64,000 nt of DNA from Pontibacter actiniarum (GCF_003585765.1 NZ_CP021235.1:1488001-1552000), one strand, 5' to 3'. Positions 26,593-38,214 are shown, numbered from the stretch's first letter. Numbers and translations: made by a program. The notes: generated by a model not told the origin, from the sequence alone.

Positions 26593-27060
26593 TTACACTT
26601 GTTCCGGCATGGTATGGTCTGGCCGCTTAAACCACTGCATGGCAATAAAGGCGATCCACAGCCCGGGAACCGTGCCGTATATAATCGTAATAACGAAGAG
26701 CGACAGCTTGGAGAGACTCTCCGGGAACAGTGCGCTTGCCTGCAGCGACTCCAGGTAATCCGGGGCAGCCAGGTTTACGAACAGCATCAGAAACAGCGCG
26801 AGCAGTACCGAGGAAACTACCCCCACCGTGGCCCCGATGCCGAGCCCTTTAAAGTATTCTATCATGCCGTTTTTGGCACGTTTATAGCTTGAAATAGCCA
26901 TGATAATACCTATCACCAGGAAAATGCCGCTCAGGAAGGAGAGCTCAACTACATCTGTTAGCCCTGCCGCCCACATAATCAGAAAGAATGCCATGTGGGC
27001 AATGCCGACAAATATTCCGTACTTTATGGAGATGTTCTGATAAGAAACCTTTGAAGCCAT
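26593..27060 (-). CDS. DUF4199 membrane protein (first of a tandem pair)
   Basis: A 155-residue protein, paralogous to the product at 26086: IKYGIFVGIAHMAFFLIMWAAGL, GIIMAISSYKRAKNG, EYFKGLGIGATVGVVSSVLL and IAFIAMQWFKR. Four membrane segments are expected. The pair looks like a local duplication. Function unknown. Confidence 0.85.
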   Translation of the reverse strand: MASKVSYQNISIKYGIFVGIAHMAFFLIMWAAGLTDVVELSFLSGIFLVIGIIMAISSYKRAKNGMIEYFKGLGIGATVGVVSSVLLALFLMLFVNLAAPDYLESLQASALFPESLSKLSLFVITIIYGTVPGLWIAFIAMQWFKRPDHTMPEQV

Positions 27061-29021
<1,961 letters not shown>

Positions 29022-29045
29022 TTCTTCATTTAGATAGATCATAAA

Positions 29046-29771
29046 ATGCTGAATCAACCGCGCACCCTCACGGGGATTGTTTTGTCGCTGGCCCTTACGC
29101 TGTTTATCAGCACGGAGGCAGCAGCACAGGTACCTGACTCAACTTACAAGAAACCGGAGCTGCCAACCGGGCCGCCTGTGCCTGTAGAGCAGCCACGGCC
29201 CCAGCCGCGCCAGCGGGTGCAGGAGCAGCCCAAGCCGGAGCCAGTTGTAGTGGAGCAGCAGCAGCCCGAGGTGGTGCAGGAGGAACAGGTAGAGGTGCCA
29301 TTGCGCTTTATAGACAAACTCTACATAGGCGGCAGCTTCGGCTTGCAGTTCGGCTCCTTTACAAGTATTTCCCTGCTGCCGACACTTAGCTATGCGGTTA
29401 CGCCAAAGTTTTACCTGGGCGTTGGCGGCGTGTACCACTATGAGAGTGGCAGCGGCTTTAACCTGCACCATTTCGGAGGGCGTGGTTTTACGCAACTGGA
29501 AATGTTTGAGGTTGGCGGCGGTGCCGTGCTGGCCCATGCCGAAGTGGAGGCCTTAAGTATAGAGGTGCCCTATTTCGACGCCACCGGCAGGCGCCGGACA
29601 GACCGCAGCAGTTTAACCATGCCGATGGTCGGTCTGGGCTATCGCCAGCGCATTTCCGATAAGGGCTCCTTTGATTTGCTTGTGCTGTATAACGGCAACG
29701 ACGACCCGATCAACCCTTACAGCAACCCCGTGATTCGGGCCGGTTTTAATATCGGCCTCACTAGAAGATAA
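29046..29771 (+). CDS. Secreted protein with proline/glutamine-rich linker and beta-barrel-like domain
   Basis: A 241-residue protein with signal peptide (ending STEAAAQ). Residues about 35-95 are proline, glutamine and valine rich (a low-complexity linker). The rest alternates polar and hydrophobic residues with aromatic turns (IGGSFGLQFGSFTSISLLP, YYLGVGG-type strands), typical of outer-membrane beta barrels. It follows the ABC-F gene by 24 bp and ends at a perfect palindromic terminator. Confidence 0.7.
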   Translation: MLNQPRTLTGIVLSLALTLFISTEAAAQVPDSTYKKPELPTGPPVPVEQPRPQPRQRVQEQPKPEPVVVEQQQPEVVQEEQVEVPLRFIDKLYIGGSFGLQFGSFTSISLLPTLSYAVTPKFYLGVGGVYHYESGSGFNLHHFGGRGFTQLEMFEVGGGAVLAHAEVEALSIEVPYFDATGRRRTDRSSLTMPMVGLGYRQRISDKGSFDLLVLYNGNDDPINPYSNPVIRAGFNIGLTRR

Positions 29772-29791
29772 GGTATGAATATGATACGATA

Positions 29792-29825
29792 CAAAAAGGG
29801 CTGCCAAATTTGGCAGCCCTTTTTG
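29792..29825. terminator. 34-bp perfect palindromic bidirectional terminator
   Basis: CAAAAAGGGCTGCCAAA and its exact complement TTTGGCAGCCCTTTTTG abut at the centre. It separates the plus-strand unit ending at 29771 from the minus-strand small protein gene at 29848. Confidence 0.85.
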
Positions 29826-29847
29826 CTTATGGTTATGCTGTATTACC

Positions 29848-29997
29848 TCAGCCCCGTATCAGGCGAAGCAGTACAACGATAATGGCGATTACAAGTAGTA
29901 TGTGAATCAGACCACCCACAGCGTCCGGGAACCCGAGGAACCCAATCAGCCAGATGATCACAAGTACCACAGCTATTATATACAGTAAATTTCCCAT
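29848..29997 (-). CDS. Lmo0937-family small membrane protein (49 aa)
   Basis: Reading from the ATG at 29997 the peptide starts MGNLLYIIAVVLVIIWLIGF and ends LLRLIRG, with a second hydrophobic segment after GFPDAVGGLIH. This two-helix pattern is the Lmo0937 (DUF5670) family, usually stress-related in context but without known function. A near-identical paralogue lies 62 bp upstream. Confidence 0.85.
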   Translation of the reverse strand: MGNLLYIIAVVLVIIWLIGFLGFPDAVGGLIHILLVIAIIVVLLRLIRG

Positions 29998-30059
29998 AGT
30001 TTTATTTTTTAGTGTGTTCGTTTGTTGTTTGTTCCTTTAACGTAAATGTCACCGTCAAG

Positions 30060-30212
30060 TTAAGCGCTCCTTATAAGGCGCAGCAGTACAGCTATCACCG
30101 CTAGTACCAGGAGCACGTGAATGATTCCTCCAACGGCATCCGGGAAGCCCAGAAATCCGATCAGCCAGAAAATAACCAGCACCACGGCAATGATATAAAG
30201 TAAATTTCCCAT
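30060..30212 (-). CDS. Lmo0937-family small membrane protein (50 aa), paralogue
   Basis: Starts MGNLLYIIAVVLVIFWLIGF, then FPDAVGGIIH and a second membrane helix, ending LLRLIRSA. It differs from the 49-residue copy at only a few positions (Ile/Phe, Leu/Ile, Ile/Val swaps). The DNA differs more than the protein, so the pair is under selection. Both look like one transcript unit. Confidence 0.85.
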   Translation of the reverse strand: MGNLLYIIAVVLVIFWLIGFLGFPDAVGGIIHVLLVLAVIAVLLRLIRSA

Positions 30213-30640
30213 AGTTCTTTTCGTAAGTTAAACAAGTGCAGGGGCTCTATAAGGGCACTTCTATAGTCAGCCACTGCCGTACATTAGTTGTACTTTTTAA
30301 TTTTTAGCTTTTACGGCACACTATAACAAAGGGTTTATTTTTAGCGCCATACTTGTATGTTTTTTATAAGGGTGGAGAAGCAACGGAGGAAATTGGCAAA
30401 TAGGTTTCTCGTGCTAATAGTTGTTTTGCAGTGCTTTATCCAGGCAAGGATAACAGGCCATGTGCCTATAAATAGAAACAATACCGGGGACTTCGCCCGG
30501 GAGAATCCAAGTCAAGTTGTCTAATATTTCACAAACAAAGTTTTAAGTATTCTAAGAAACTAAGGCAAATCACCTACGTTAAGCGTAAACTTCTTAGCTT
30601 TGTACAGATTTTTAATTAAAGATATATACATTCTTAACCT
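30213..30640. other. 428-bp divergent spacer
   Basis: No gene is seen. It includes an A+T-rich half (30290-30370), a G+C-rich patch CCGGGGACTTCGCCCGGG near 30485 that can form a short hairpin, and the TAGCTTTG promoter element at 30595. Confidence 0.55.
30595..30602 (+). promoter_or_regulatory. Putative -7 element TAGCTTTG for 3-hydroxybutyryl-CoA dehydrogenase
   Basis: It matches TAnnTTTG, 38 bp before the ATG at 30641. Confidence 0.55.
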
Positions 30641-31531
<891 letters not shown>

Positions 31532-31591
31532 ACCAGCTACAGGCAGTACTGCGGGGGCTGCTACCCCTCCTGCGCGTGCTGCTGCATATAT

Positions 31592-31638
31592 TAAAAGAGA
31601 AGCCTCTGCCGAGTTTATCGGCAGAGGCTTCTCTTTTA
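31592..31638. terminator. Long bidirectional hairpin between convergent genes
   Basis: TAAAAGAGAAGCCTCTGCCGA (31592-31612) pairs over 21 bp with its complement at 31618-31638 around a GTTTA loop. A and T runs at the ends let it terminate both the dehydrogenase and dapD transcripts. Confidence 0.85.
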
Positions 31639-31680
31639 TACTTATGTGACCGCCGCAAGGCAGTTTTCGGTATCCTTTTG

Positions 31681-32493
31681 CTACACGGCTACAGCATGGT
31701 CACGCAGTACGTCGTTCAGCGAAGTTTTAAGGTCTGTGCTTTCTTTGCGCTGCCCGATGATGAGTGCGCAAGGCACCTGGAACTCTCCTGCAGGAAACTT
31801 CTTGGTGTAAGAGCCGGGGATAACCACGGAACGCGGCGGAACATAGCCTTTGTAAACTTTCTCCTCGCTACCTGTTACATCAAAAATCTTAGAGCTGCCC
31901 GTGATGGTAACACCCGCACCGATCACCGCCTCTTTGCCTATGCGGCAGCCTTCCACCAGAATGCTTCTGGAGCCGATAAAGGCACCGTCCTCGATTATAA
32001 CCGGGGCAGCCTGCACTGGCTCCAGTACACCGCCAAGGCCAACGCCACCGCTCAGGTGCACGTTTTTGCCTACCTGTGCGCAGCTTCCTACCGTTGCCCA
32101 GGTATCCACCATGGTGCCGGCACCTACGTATGCACCGATGTTGACGTAAGACGGCATCATTACTACACCATTGGCCAGGTATGCCCCGTAGCGCGCCACG
32201 GCATGTGGTACAACGCGCACGCCTAGCTGCTCATAGTTGCGCTTCAGCGCGATCTTATCATGAAATTCAAACGGGCCAACCTCTATGGTCTTCATCTGCT
32301 GAATCGGGAAGTAAAGCAAAACGGCTTTCTTCACCCACTCGTTCACCTTCCACTCCTCACCGTTAGGTTCCGCCACGCGCAGGATGCCCTTATCCAGGTC
32401 CTCAATAACGGAACGTATGGCTTCAACGGTATCTGATTCTTTCAGCAGCTCACGGTTCTCCCAGGCCTGCTCTATTATTTGTCTTAGCTCCAT
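31681..32493 (-). CDS. dapD: 2,3,4,5-tetrahydropyridine-2,6-dicarboxylate N-succinyltransferase (DapD)
   Basis: DapD succinylates tetrahydrodipicolinate in the lysine/diaminopimelate pathway. From the ATG at 32493 (MELRQIIEQAWENRELL) it has 270 residues, the normal length. The frame stays open to 32712 but those residues do not match the family. A left-handed beta helix of hexapeptide repeats fills the middle (VMMPSYVNIGAYVGAGTMVD, VGLGGVLEPVQ, IGSRSILVEGC). Confidence 0.96.
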   Translation of the reverse strand: MELRQIIEQAWENRELLKESDTVEAIRSVIEDLDKGILRVAEPNGEEWKVNEWVKKAVLLYFPIQQMKTIEVGPFEFHDKIALKRNYEQLGVRVVPHAVARYGAYLANGVVMMPSYVNIGAYVGAGTMVDTWATVGSCAQVGKNVHLSGGVGLGGVLEPVQAAPVIIEDGAFIGSRSILVEGCRIGKEAVIGAGVTITGSSKIFDVTGSEEKVYKGYVPPRSVVIPGSYTKKFPAGEFQVPCALIIGQRKESTDLKTSLNDVLRDHAVAV

Positions 32494-32547
32494 CTTCAAA
32501 AATATGCTTTTTACATAATATTGCGTAAAAGTAAGTATTTTTGGTGG

Positions 32548-33717
32548 ATGTCTGAAAAGAGAATCCTGATTGCTTCCATACTCAAGCCCATTAACGATAC
32601 CCGGATGTTCGAGAAGCTGGGCCTTTCGCTGAGTAAGCTGCCGGATACTCAAGTACACATAGCCGGTTTCCAAGCGCCGGTTCCGGAGGCACCGGATAAT
32701 GTGTATTTCCACCCCCTATTCAACTTCCACCGCCTAAGCGTCCGGCGTTTTCTGGCCCAGCGGCAGTACATGCGCCTGCTTGAGAAAATTAAACCCCACC
32801 TGGTGATTGCCTCTACGCACGAGCTCCTGCGCAGCAGTCAGGAGTACTGCCGTAGGTATGGCGCTAAACTGATGTATGATGTACAGGAGAACTATGCGCT
32901 GAACCTGACATCCCAGGGGCATTACCCGCCCCTGTTGCGCCAGCTGCTCGCCTTCGGGGTGAGAAAGGCAGAAAGCAAAGCTGCCCCGGATGTGGCCCAT
33001 TTTCTGTTGGCCGAGCGCAGCTACGCAGCGGAGCTGCCGTTTCTGCCCCAGGGCAAGTACAGCATCCTGGAAAACAAGTACCAGGCCCAAGGCGGCTACA
33101 GTACCCCTGCTACACCAGTAACCCTGGCTAACGCCCCGCTGCGCCTGCTGTACTCGGGTACCATTGCAGCGATGAACGGAGTATTTGAAGCCGTTGACCT
33201 GGTGGAAAAGCTGCACCAGCAAGATGGAACTACTACTTTAACCATTATTGGCTACTGTGCACAAAGCCAGGAGCTACAACAACTGCGGCAACGCATCAGT
33301 GGCAAAGGCTATATCCGTATGATTGGGGGTGAGCACCTCGTACCTCATGCGCAAATTCTGCAAGCCATCTCCCAAAGCAATGTCGGGCTACTTCCCTATC
33401 GCCCGAACCCCAGCACCGCGCGCTGCGTCCCAACAAAGCTGTATGAGTACATGGCCTATGCCTTGCCCATGCTGGTGCAGCAGAACCCGCTGTGGCAGGA
33501 ACTGCTTGAGCAGCACCAGGCAGGTTTGTCCATAGACTTTCAGCGGGTAAAAGCCGATGAAGTACGGCGCCGGTTGCGGCAGCAAAGGTTTTACACGGCC
33601 GGAGCGCCCCACAGTGTGTTCTGGCAAACGGAGGAGGAAAAGCTGCTTTCTGTCGTTAAGACTGCCTTAAGCGGAGAGGCATCTATCAATAATTTATTTT
33701 TAGATAAATCTAAATAA
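32548..33717 (+). CDS. Glycosyltransferase family 4-like protein
   Basis: A 389-residue protein from the ATG at 32548; the TTG at 32521 lies upstream of a TATTTTTG promoter-like word and is unlikely. The N-terminal half has ILIASILKPINDTRMFEKLG, and the C-terminal half has LRLLYSGTIAAMNGVFEAVD, the GTB-fold sugar-nucleotide region, and LLPYRPNPSTARCVPTKLYEYMA with the conserved glutamate. It likely moves a sugar onto a surface glycan or lipid. No other glycan gene is adjacent. Confidence 0.85.
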   Translation: MSEKRILIASILKPINDTRMFEKLGLSLSKLPDTQVHIAGFQAPVPEAPDNVYFHPLFNFHRLSVRRFLAQRQYMRLLEKIKPHLVIASTHELLRSSQEYCRRYGAKLMYDVQENYALNLTSQGHYPPLLRQLLAFGVRKAESKAAPDVAHFLLAERSYAAELPFLPQGKYSILENKYQAQGGYSTPATPVTLANAPLRLLYSGTIAAMNGVFEAVDLVEKLHQQDGTTTLTIIGYCAQSQELQQLRQRISGKGYIRMIGGEHLVPHAQILQAISQSNVGLLPYRPNPSTARCVPTKLYEYMAYALPMLVQQNPLWQELLEQHQAGLSIDFQRVKADEVRRRLRQQRFYTAGAPHSVFWQTEEEKLLSVVKTALSGEASINNLFLDKSK

Positions 33718-33729
33718 AGAATAAAACAG

Positions 33730-33737
33730 TATATTTG
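33730..33737 (+). promoter_or_regulatory. Putative -7 element TATATTTG for fabH
   Basis: It matches TAnnTTTG, 22 bp before the fabH ATG. The TTG within it is not a start codon. Confidence 0.55.
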
Positions 33738-33758
33738 TCATATAAACAAACTCAAAGT

Positions 33759-34757
33759 ATGCGTAATTCAAGAATTGCAGGCGTTGGCCACTACGTGCCG
33801 GATAACGTGGTAACAAACAAGGATCTGGAAAAGATAATGGATACCTCGGATGAATGGATTCGTGAACGGACAGGTATTGTGGAGCGGCGCTACTTTCAGG
33901 AAGGTGTAGACACAACTGCCAACATGGGGGCTGCTGCTGCACGCAAGGCCATACAGATGGCTGGGCTGGAGGCCACAGACATTGACCTGATCGTGTTTGC
34001 CACCCTGAGCCCAGACTACCTCTTCCCGGGTTCCGGGGTGCTTTTGCAGCGTGAGCTGGGGCTGAAAGAGATACCGGCCCTGGACGTGCGTAACCAATGC
34101 TCCGGTTTTATCTATGCCTTGTCTGTGGGGGATCAGTTTATAAAGACCGGCATGTACAACAACGTGCTGGTTGTGGGCGCTGAGATTCACTCCACCGGTC
34201 TCGACTTTTCTACCCGTGGTCGCGGTGTGTCTGTTATCTTCGGTGACGGCGCAGGCGCTGTGGTTCTTACCCCGTCTGAAAGCAATGACCGCGGCATCCT
34301 GTCTACGCACCTGCACTCCGATGGTGAGTTTGCAGAAGAACTAGCCGTGACAGCACCAAACAGCAACAAGAAAGAGCGCCTGACGCATGAGATGATCGAT
34401 GACGGAAGCGTTTACCCGTACATGAACGGCAACATGGTGTTTAAGCACGCTGTTACCCGCTTCCCGGAGGTAATCGAAGAGGCACTGAACAAAAACGGCT
34501 ATAAAGCAGAGGACATTGACCTGCTGGTGCCACACCAGGCTAACCTGCGCATCACGTCCTATATCCAGCAGAAAATGCAACTGCCTGCAGAGAAGGTAAT
34601 GAGCAACATCCATAAGTATGGCAACACCACCGCCGCTTCTGTGCCGATCGCGCTGAGCGAAGCCTACGAAGAAGGCCGTGTAAAAGAAGGTGACCTGGTT
34701 TGCCTTGCCGCCTTCGGTAGTGGATTTACCTGGGCATCAGCACTAATCCGTTGGTAG
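33759..34757 (+). CDS. fabH: 3-oxoacyl-ACP synthase III (FabH)
   Basis: FabH condenses acetyl-CoA with malonyl-ACP to begin fatty-acid synthesis. From the ATG at 33759 (MRNSRIAGVGHYVPDNVV) it has 332 residues. The catalytic triad is visible: Cys in LDVRNQCSGFIYALS, His in LVPHQANLRI and Asn in KYGNTTAASVP. DEWIRERTGI is also typical. In Bacteroidota several FabH paralogues exist, so a role in branched or specialised lipids is possible. Confidence 0.94.
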   Translation: MRNSRIAGVGHYVPDNVVTNKDLEKIMDTSDEWIRERTGIVERRYFQEGVDTTANMGAAAARKAIQMAGLEATDIDLIVFATLSPDYLFPGSGVLLQRELGLKEIPALDVRNQCSGFIYALSVGDQFIKTGMYNNVLVVGAEIHSTGLDFSTRGRGVSVIFGDGAGAVVLTPSESNDRGILSTHLHSDGEFAEELAVTAPNSNKKERLTHEMIDDGSVYPYMNGNMVFKHAVTRFPEVIEEALNKNGYKAEDIDLLVPHQANLRITSYIQQKMQLPAEKVMSNIHKYGNTTAASVPIALSEAYEEGRVKEGDLVCLAAFGSGFTWASALIRW

Positions 34758-34768
34758 TAAGGGGTTCT

Positions 34769-34924
34769 GAATAACTGAGTTGAGAAGACCGGAAGAACTG
34801 GATTTAATTTTCTCTCTGATTTGTGTTGGCTAAGTTAGTGCCTACTGAGGCATACAAGCCAATTCTTTTGAGGGTGATCAGAAAAGATATAGCCACTCTA
34901 TCAACCTTCTCAACTCAGTTATTC
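34769..34924. repeat. Long-range perfect 19-bp inverted repeat between fabH and the MntR-like gene
   Basis: GAATAACTGAGTTGAGAAG (34769-34787) is the exact reverse complement of 34906-34924, separated by 118 bp without a gene. Right of the second arm the words ATTCAATTATTCAGTCATTC continue. Its motifs resemble those at 6753-6860, suggesting a small non-coding mobile or structural element. Confidence 0.6.
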
Positions 34925-34951
34925 AATTATTCAGTCATTCTAAACTATAAA

Positions 34952-35611
34952 ATGAGCCACAGTTACACCGAAGAAAATTACATAAAGGCAATTTACAAGC
35001 TCTCAGCGAGTGGCTTGCAGGAGGTGAACACCAACGCCATTGCAGAAGCGCTGGACACCAAAGCCGCCTCCGTGACAGACATGCTCCGGAAGCTGAGCGG
35101 CAAGGGTATCGTCAATTATGTAAAGTATAAAGGGGTGTCGCTGACGGAGGCTGGCGAGCGTGTGGCACTGCAAATCATTCGCAAGCACCGCCTCTGGGAA
35201 ACATTCCTGGTGGAGAAGCTCAGGTTTAACTGGGATGAGGTGCATGAGGTGGCCGAAGAGTTGGAGCACATCTCCTCTACCCTGCTCACCAAACGGCTGG
35301 ACGAATTCCTGGGCTATCCAAAGTTTGACCCCCACGGCGACCCAATTCCCACAGAGAACGGCGAAATGAAGCTGAAAAAGCAACAGCTGCTCGGTGATAT
35401 GGCCTTGGGCAACGAAGGCAAAGTTGTCGGGGTAAGCGATTCGCAGCCACTCTTTCTGCAGTTCCTGGATAAGGTCGGCATTGGCCTGGGCTCCCATATT
35501 AAAATCATCGACAGGATACTCTACGACAACTCCCTGGAAATAGAGCTGGACGGGCAAAAGCAGCTCCTGATTTCCTGCGAAGTATCAAAAAACATCTACC
35601 TATCTGCCTGA
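34952..35611 (+). CDS. DtxR/MntR-family metal-dependent transcriptional regulator
   Basis: A 219-residue repressor from the ATG at 34952. The winged helix is read from EENYIKAIYKLSASG to TKAASVTDMLRKLSGKGIV. The metal-binding and dimerisation region follows (RKHRLWETFLVEKL, WDEVHEVAEELEHI), then a FeoA/SH3-like C-terminal domain (GSHIKIIDRILYDNSLEIEL). It lies 43 bp upstream of the Nramp gene and probably controls it in response to Mn(II) or Fe(II). Confidence 0.92.
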   Translation: MSHSYTEENYIKAIYKLSASGLQEVNTNAIAEALDTKAASVTDMLRKLSGKGIVNYVKYKGVSLTEAGERVALQIIRKHRLWETFLVEKLRFNWDEVHEVAEELEHISSTLLTKRLDEFLGYPKFDPHGDPIPTENGEMKLKKQQLLGDMALGNEGKVVGVSDSQPLFLQFLDKVGIGLGSHIKIIDRILYDNSLEIELDGQKQLLISCEVSKNIYLSA

Positions 35612-35654
35612 TCAACGCCATGTTGGACGTCCTCATTCAAAGATTCACGAAACA

Positions 35655-37538
35655 ATGCTAGAACCGGGAGTTCATACAGGCAAATCACTGGAAGAGGTCC
35701 ACTCCTCTATCGATACCACCACGCCTACCGGTGTCTGGAGGCGCCTGCTGGCTTTTTTGGGCCCCGCCTACCTGGTGAGCGTGGGCTACATGGACCCCGG
35801 CAACTGGGCAACCGACATAGCCGGGGGCAGTCAGTTTGGCTACAAACTGGTGTGGGTGCTTCTGATGTCGAACCTCATGGCCATCCTGCTGCAGAGCCTG
35901 AGTGCCCGCCTGGGCGTGGTGCGCGGCAAGGACCTGGCACAGGCCTCCCGCGAGAGCTATCCGCCGTATATTAACATTCCGCTGTATGTGCTGGCAGAGA
36001 TCGCCATCGCCGCCTGTGACCTTGCCGAAGTGCTGGGTATGGCCATCGGACTGCAGTTGCTGTTCGGTATGCCGCTGCTATGGGGAGTTAGCCTGACGGT
36101 GCTGGACACGTTTTTACTGCTCTTCCTGATAAACAAGGGCATGCGCAAGATGGAGGCCTTCGTGTTAGCGCTTGTCACCATTATTGGTGGTGCGTTTATC
36201 ATGGAAATGTTTTTCGCCAAACCCGATGTCAGCGAACTGGTAACGGGCTTCATTCCCTCCATCCCCAGCAGCGATGCCCTGTATATCGCAATCGGTATTA
36301 TTGGAGCTACCGTAATGCCCCATAACCTTTACCTGCACTCTTCCCTGGTGCAGTCCCGCAAGATAGACCGCTCCCCGCAGGGTATCTGGCGGGCCATTAA
36401 GTATAACTTTATTGATTCGGCTGTTGCGCTTAATTTGGCCCTCTTTGTTAACGCCGCCATACTTATACTTGCCGCAGCCGCCTTTTATACCAATGGCATC
36501 CATCACGTAACGGAGATACAGGATGCGCATGAGTTTCTGGCGCCGCTGCTGGGCACCAAGTGGGCACCCATACTTTTTGCCGTGGCTTTGATTGCAGCGG
36601 GGCAAAGCTCCACACTTACCGGCACACTGGCCGGGCAAATAGTGATGGAGGGCTACCTGAACCTGCGCATACAGCCCTGGCTGCGCCGCATGATCACACG
36701 CTTACTGGCCGTGGGGCCTGCCCTTTTCGTCATCATTTACTATGGGGAGGATCAGACGGGTGAGCTGCTGGTGCTGAGCCAGGTCGTGCTGAGTTTGCAG
36801 CTGGGTTTTGCCGTGATACCTCTCATTCATTTTGTCAGCAACAAAGATAAAATGGGTGAGTTTGCCATCGGTGCCTGGATGAAGACCGGTGCCTGGCTCA
36901 TCGCCAGTGTTATTGTTATACTTAACGCCAAGCTTGTACTGGACCAGATTGTGGAGTGGCTGCATGAGGCAGAGAACCCGCTTCTGATATGGGTATTGGT
37001 GGTGCCAGTAGCGGTGGCCTGCTGTCTGCTACTACTGTACATCACGCTGCAGCCTTTTGTAACAGGTGCTACAGCACACCACCGGCCGGCCAGGCACCAG
37101 CAGCCGGTAAGTTATCAGCCGGAGGCACAACCCGCTTACAAACGCATTGCGGTTACACTTGATTTTTCGGACGTAGACAACACGGTGCTGACAAATGCAG
37201 TGGCCATCGGCACGCCTGCCGCAGAGTACCTGCTCATACATATCGTGGAAACAGCAGGGGCCTTTGTTCTGGGGCAGGATATAAAGGATATGGAGACCTC
37301 CTCTGACTGGGATAACCTGCAGCGCTACGCCGATGATTTGCGCGCCCGGGGGTACCATGTGCGCGTGCAGCTGGGCTTTGGCAACCCGAAACAGCGTATC
37401 CCTAAAATAGTGCATAACTTTGAGGCGGACCTGCTGGTTATGGGGTCGCACGGCCATAAAATGGTGAAGGACCTGATTCTGGGAACAACCATCGACGCTG
37501 TTCGCCATGCCGTTAAAGTACCAATGCTGATTATATAG
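35655..37538 (+). CDS. Nramp divalent-metal transporter fused to a universal stress protein domain
   Basis: A 627-residue membrane protein. Residues about 30-440 form an Nramp/MntH transporter with 11 or so hydrophobic segments and both metal-site motifs, YMDPGNWATDIAGG in the first helix and MPHNLYLHSSLVQSR in the sixth. A histidine/proline linker (TAHHRPARHQQP) leads to a cytosolic UspA domain from about residue 490: KRIAVTLDFSDVDNTVL and the ATP-binding GSHGHKMVKDLILG near the C-terminus. MntH imports Mn(II) or Fe(II) with protons; the Usp domain may sense nucleotide or stress. The regulator gene is directly upstream. Confidence 0.93.
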   Translation: MLEPGVHTGKSLEEVHSSIDTTTPTGVWRRLLAFLGPAYLVSVGYMDPGNWATDIAGGSQFGYKLVWVLLMSNLMAILLQSLSARLGVVRGKDLAQASRESYPPYINIPLYVLAEIAIAACDLAEVLGMAIGLQLLFGMPLLWGVSLTVLDTFLLLFLINKGMRKMEAFVLALVTIIGGAFIMEMFFAKPDVSELVTGFIPSIPSSDALYIAIGIIGATVMPHNLYLHSSLVQSRKIDRSPQGIWRAIKYNFIDSAVALNLALFVNAAILILAAAAFYTNGIHHVTEIQDAHEFLAPLLGTKWAPILFAVALIAAGQSSTLTGTLAGQIVMEGYLNLRIQPWLRRMITRLLAVGPALFVIIYYGEDQTGELLVLSQVVLSLQLGFAVIPLIHFVSNKDKMGEFAIGAWMKTGAWLIASVIVILNAKLVLDQIVEWLHEAENPLLIWVLVVPVAVACCLLLLYITLQPFVTGATAHHRPARHQQPVSYQPEAQPAYKRIAVTLDFSDVDNTVLTNAVAIGTPAAEYLLIHIVETAGAFVLGQDIKDMETSSDWDNLQRYADDLRARGYHVRVQLGFGNPKQRIPKIVHNFEADLLVMGSHGHKMVKDLILGTTIDAVRHAVKVPMLII

Positions 37539-37599
37539 CTCGGGCTGTAGTGAACCAGGCCTGCTGCGTTACTTGTTTAGCATTACAAACTGATCAAAA

Positions 37600-38214
37600 A
37601 TGAAGAAGATAAAGACGCACATTGCCCTGCTGGCACTACCGTTGCTGGGGCTTGCCTGCAACAAAGCCACCCCACCCAGTGCTTCAGCTGACCAGCGCAT
37701 TGAGCAGCAGGAGGTTTCTGCAGCTGTTGCTCCAACTCCTGCCGTGGAGGCCAAGGCGGATAAAAAGCCTGAAAAGATTGAGTGGCTAAGTATGGAGCAG
37801 GCTGCTGCCCGCATAAAAGAGGAGCCGCGCAAGGTCGTTATCGATGTGTATACCGATTGGTGCGGCTGGTGTAAGAAAATGGATAAGGAAACCTTCACCG
37901 ACCCAGAGGTGGCAAAGCTGGTAAACGATCATTTCTACGCTGTAAAGCTGGATGCCGAAGGTAAAGAACCCATCACCCTTAATGGGCAAACGTTCCAGTT
38001 TAAGCCCGAGTACAAATCGCATGAGCTGGCAGTAGCCCTGCTGAACGGCCAGATGAGTTTCCCGACGACCGTGTACCTGGACGAAAACATGAACATGCTG
38101 GCTCCGGTACCTGGTTACCTGGATGCCAAGAACTTCTCAAAGATCCTGCGCTACTTTGGGGAGAACCATCATAAGGAAATGGATTTTCAGGAATTTGAAA
38201 AGAGCACGAAGTAA
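37600..38214 (+). CDS. Thioredoxin-fold lipoprotein with CGWC active site
   Basis: A 204-residue lipoprotein (signal ending LLGLAC), with an alanine/proline-rich linker up to about residue 60. The thioredoxin fold begins VVIDVYTDWCGWCKKMDKETF, where CGWC is the redox pair, and continues with FPTTVYLDENMNML (cis-Pro). The type is like the DUF255/thioredoxin_7 proteins that reduce periplasmic disulfides in Bacteroidota. Partner proteins are not adjacent. Confidence 0.9.
   Translation: MKKIKTHIALLALPLLGLACNKATPPSASADQRIEQQEVSAAVAPTPAVEAKADKKPEKIEWLSMEQAAARIKEEPRKVVIDVYTDWCGWCKKMDKETFTDPEVAKLVNDHFYAVKLDAEGKEPITLNGQTFQFKPEYKSHELAVALLNGQMSFPTTVYLDENMNMLAPVPGYLDAKNFSKILRYFGENHHKEMDFQEFEKSTK

Noticed and set aside
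32494..32712. N-terminal extension of DapD
   Set aside because: The added 73 residues do not match DapD and overlap the start of the divergent glycosyltransferase gene; the ATG at 32493 fits the family.
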